Assembly (NCBI GenBank): GCA_037783545.1
Contig: JBBELK010000541.1
Span: 372,001-436,000 of the forward strand
From: Henricia sp. BOLD:AAB3569
Taxonomy: Eukaryota; Echinodermata; Asteroidea; Spinulosida; Echinasteridae
Direction of reading: 5' to 3'
Length of the DNA stretch: 64,000 bases
Shown one piece after another: positions 61,206 through 64,000 of the stretch. The position numbers were made by a program, and so were the translations under genes. The stretch's first letter is position 1; every line of letters starts with the position of its first letter. Below the pieces are notes generated by a model. It ran no database searches. It saw only the letters and a list, made by a program, of their open reading frames with translations, and was not told the origin of the DNA.

Positions 61206-61475
61206 AGGACAAGTGCGCAATATAGAGTCTTTGGAACATTTTTCGACCTCCAAATTTGCCGACGTTTGGACCACACTTTGACCAAAATCCCGTCCCAAAC
61301 TGGGCCGTGTCAACGACAGTCCGAAGGACTGAGCATGCGCACGAGTCAGGAGTACACCAAAGAGGTGTGTACAGACAGCCACAGGTTGCGGGAGCATCCA
61401 GGAAGCGCCAACCCCTTTTTTTTCTAAACTCTGAAATTTCTCTGCCATTTCCCGGCGAAAGTCTGTCAATCTTTT
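61206..61475. repeat. Satellite monomer with a 26-bp internal deletion
   Basis: This copy is 270 bp. It reads CTTTGGAACATTTTTCG, so the 26 bases from GCATGC through GTCGGA are missing. The deletion lies between two GGA triplets, which fits replication slippage or microhomology. It removes the first GCATGC site and one strand of the CGTCGG/CCGACG inverted pair. Confidence 0.9.
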
Positions 61476-62067
61476 AGGACAAGTGCGCAATATAGAGTCT
61501 TTGGAGCATGCAAAATTTGAAGTTCGTCGGAACATTTTTCGACCTCCAAATTTGCCGACGTTTGGACCACACTTTGACCAAAATCCCGTCCCAAACTGGG
61601 CCGTGTCAACGACAGTCCGAAGGACTGAGCATGCGCACGAGTCAGGAGTACACCAAAGAGGTGTGTACAGACAGCCACAGGTTGCGGGAGCATCCAGGAA
61701 GCGCCAACCCCTTTTTTTTCTAAACTCTGAAATTTCTCTGCCATTTCCCGGCGAAAGTCTGTCAATTTTTTAGGACAAGTGCGCAATATAGAGTCTTTGG
61801 AGCATGCAAAATTTGAAGTTCGTCGGAACATTTTTCGACCTCCAAATTTGCCGACGTTTGGACCACACTTTGACCAAAATCCCGTCCCAAACTGGGCCGT
61901 GTCAACGACAGTCCGAAGGACTGAGCATGCGCACGAGTCAGGAGTACACCAAAGAGGTGTGTACAGACAGCCACAGGTTGCGGGAGCAACCAGGAAGCGC
62001 CAACCCCTTTTTTTTCTAAACTCTGAAATTTATCTGCCATTTCCCGGCGAAAGTCTGTCAATTTTTT

Positions 62068-63251
62068 AGGACAAGTGCGCAATATAGAGTCTTTGGAGCA
62101 TGCAAAATTTGAAGTTCGTCGGAACATTTTTCGACCTCCAAATTTTCCGACGTTTGGACCACACTTTGACCAAAATCCCGTCCCAAACTGGGCCGTGTCA
62201 ACGACAGTCCGAAGGACGGAGCATGCGCACGAGTCAGGAGTACACCAAAGAGGTGTGTACAGACAGCCACAGGTTGCGGGAGCTTTCAGGAAGCGCCAAC
62301 CCCTTTTTTTTCTAAACTCTGAAATTTCTCTGCCATTTCCCGGCGAAAGTCTGTCAATTTTTTAGGACAAGTGCGCAATATAGAGTCTTTGGAGCATGCA
62401 AAATCTGAAGTTCGTCGGAACATTTTTCGACCTCCAAATTTGCCGACGTTTGGACCACACTTTGACCAAAATCCCGTCCCAAACTGGGCCGTGTCAACGA
62501 CAGTCCGAAGGACTGAGCATGCGCACGAGTCAGGAGTACACCAAAGAGGTGTGTACAGACAGCCACAGGTTGCGGGAGCAACCAGGAAGCGCCAACCCCT
62601 TTTTTTTCTAAACTCTGAAATTTCTCTGCCATTTCCCGGCGAAAGTCTGTCAATTTTTTAGGACAAGTGCGCAATATAGAGTCTTTGGAGCATGCAAAAT
62701 TTGAAGTTCGTCGGAACATTTTTCGACCTCCAAATTTTCCGACGTTTGGACCACACTTTGACCAAAATCCCGTCCCAAACTGGGCCGTGTCAACGACAGT
62801 CCGAAGGACGGAGCATGCGCACGAGTCAGGAGTACACCAAAGAGGTGTGTACAGACAGCCACAGGTTGCGGGAGCATCCAGGAAGCGCCAACCCCTTTTT
62901 TTTCTAAACTCTGAAATTTCTCTGCCATTTCCCGGCGAAAGTCTGTCAATTTTTTAGGACAAGTGCGCAATATAGAGTCTTTGGAGCATGCAAAATCTGA
63001 AGTTCGTCGGAACATTTTTCGACCTCCAAATTTGCCGACGTTTGGACCACACTTTGACCAAAATCCCGTCCCAAACTGGGCCGTGTCAACGACAGTCCGA
63101 AGGACTGAGCATGCGCACGAGTCAGGAGTACACCAAAGAGGTGTGTACAGACAGCCACAGGTTGCGGGAGCAACCAGGAAGCGCCAACCCCTTTTTTTTC
63201 TAAACTCTGAAATTTCTCTGCCATTTCCCGGCGAAAGTCTGTCAATTTTTT
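62068..63251. repeat. Dimer, 592 bp, two units
   Basis: Units 62068-62659 and 62660-63251 share CAAATTTTCCGACG and GAAGGACGGAGCATGC in the first monomer and GCAAAATCTGAAG in the second. They differ at GAGCTTTCAGG (near 62281) against GAGCATCCAGG. Confidence 0.85.
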
Positions 63252-63547
63252 AGGACAAGTGCGCAATATAGAATATTTGAAGCATGCAAAATTTGAAGTT
63301 CGTCGGAACATTTTTCGACCTCCAAATTTGCCAACGTTTGGACCACACTTTGACTAAAATCCCGTCCCAAACTGGGCCGTGTCAACGACAGTCCGAAGGA
63401 CTGAGCATGCGCACGAGTCAGGAGTACACCAAAGAGGTGTGTACAGACAGCCACAGGTTGCGGGAGCAACCAGGAAGCGCCAACCCCTTTTTTTTCTAAA
63501 CTCTGAAATTTCTCTGCCATTTCCCGGCGAAAGTCTGTCAATTTTTT
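63252..63547. repeat. Unusually diverged satellite monomer
   Basis: This copy has several changes not seen elsewhere in the window: GAATATTTGAAGC where others read GAGTCTTTGGAGC, TTGCCAACG for TTGCCGACG, and TTTGACTAAAATCC for TTTGACCAAAATCC. Neighbouring copies are typical. It may mark the approach to a less homogenised part of the array. Confidence 0.7.
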
Positions 63548-64000
63548 AGGACAAGTGCGCAATATAGAGTCTTTGGAGCATGCAAAATTTGAAGTTCGTC
63601 GGAACATCTTTCGACCTCCAAATTTGCCGACGTTTGGACCACACTTTGACCAAAATCCCGTCCCAAACTGGGCCGTGTCAACGACAGTCCGAAGGACTGA
63701 GCATGCGCACGAGTCAGGAGTACACCAAAGAGGTGTGTACAGACAGCCACAGGTTGCGGGAGCAACCAGGAAGCGCCAACCCCTTTTTTTTCTAAACTCT
63801 GAAATTTCTCTGCCATTTCCCGGCGAAAGTCTGTCAATTTTTTTGGACAAGTGCGCAATATAGAGTCTTTGGAGCATGCAAAATTTGAAGTTCGTCGGAA
63901 CATTTTTCGACCTCCAAATTTGCCGACGTTTGGACCACACTTTGACCAAAATCCCGTCCCAAACTGGGCCGTGTCAACGACAGTCCGAAGGACTGAGCAT

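Larger units (their letters stand above)
33211..64000. repeat. Right satellite array, same 296-bp family
   Basis: The same satellite resumes in the same orientation and phase right after the LINE and runs to the window end, with about 103 complete copies. Bases 33228-33406 complete the copy split by the insertion. Two subtypes are interspersed: one reads GAGCAACCAGG, the other GAGCATCCAGG, about 60 bp before the end of the monomer. Between about 33.2 and 38.7 kb they alternate often. No gene, RNA gene or second mobile element is seen here. The array is cut by the window edge, so its real length is unknown. Confidence 0.97.

Overview
The window is eukaryotic, almost certainly animal, repetitive DNA. 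Two blocks of one tandem satellite family (about 27.2 kb on the left, 30.8 kb on the right) flank a single 6.0-kb non-LTR retrotransposon (LINE) on the minus strand. There is no single-copy host gene, no rRNA or canonical tRNA gene, no CRISPR array and no bacterial feature. The species cannot be named from the sequence. Long, nearly identical arrays with an intact two-ORF LINE of the L1/Tx1 type suggest an animal, perhaps aquatic; that is inference.

Satellite (1-27214 and 33211-64000). The monomer is 296 bp (mostly 293-297) and head-to-tail. I estimate 91 complete copies on the left and about 103 on the right, plus one copy split by the LINE. Copies differ by a few substitutions and by the length of an oligo-T tract (6-9 T). 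Shared private variants reveal a patchwork of higher-order repeats: trimers of 885-888 bp, a 9-monomer unit of 2,663/2,664 bp repeated in tandem, a 5-monomer unit of about 1,480 bp, a 5-monomer block copied 3,843 bp away, and a loose dimer pattern in the right array. The monomer can form several short hairpins before an oligo-T run, but variants often break the best one.

LINE (27215-33210, minus strand). The flanks carry a perfect 17-bp target-site duplication. Removing the element and one duplicate copy rebuilds exactly one 296-bp monomer. In the order of its RNA the element has: a 672-nt 5' UTR full of stem-loops, three or four of them sharing a GACTTA-type loop; ORF1 (502 aa: three CCHC zinc knuckles, a second eight-cysteine cluster, a basic stretch, a Ser/acidic tail); a 14-nt gap; ORF2 (1,148 aa: APE-type endonuclease, reverse transcriptase with YADD, C-terminal CCHC); and a 354-nt 3' UTR with two related tRNA-like modules, a terminal hairpin and a short A-rich tail. 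Both ORFs are open, so this looks like a full-length, recent and possibly active copy.

How the parts relate: ORF1 probably binds the element RNA. The ORF2 endonuclease would nick the satellite at GTCCC^AAACT on the plus strand, and the reverse transcriptase would prime from that end on the structured 3' tail. The satellite is the host landing site. One insertion cannot show whether the choice is specific.
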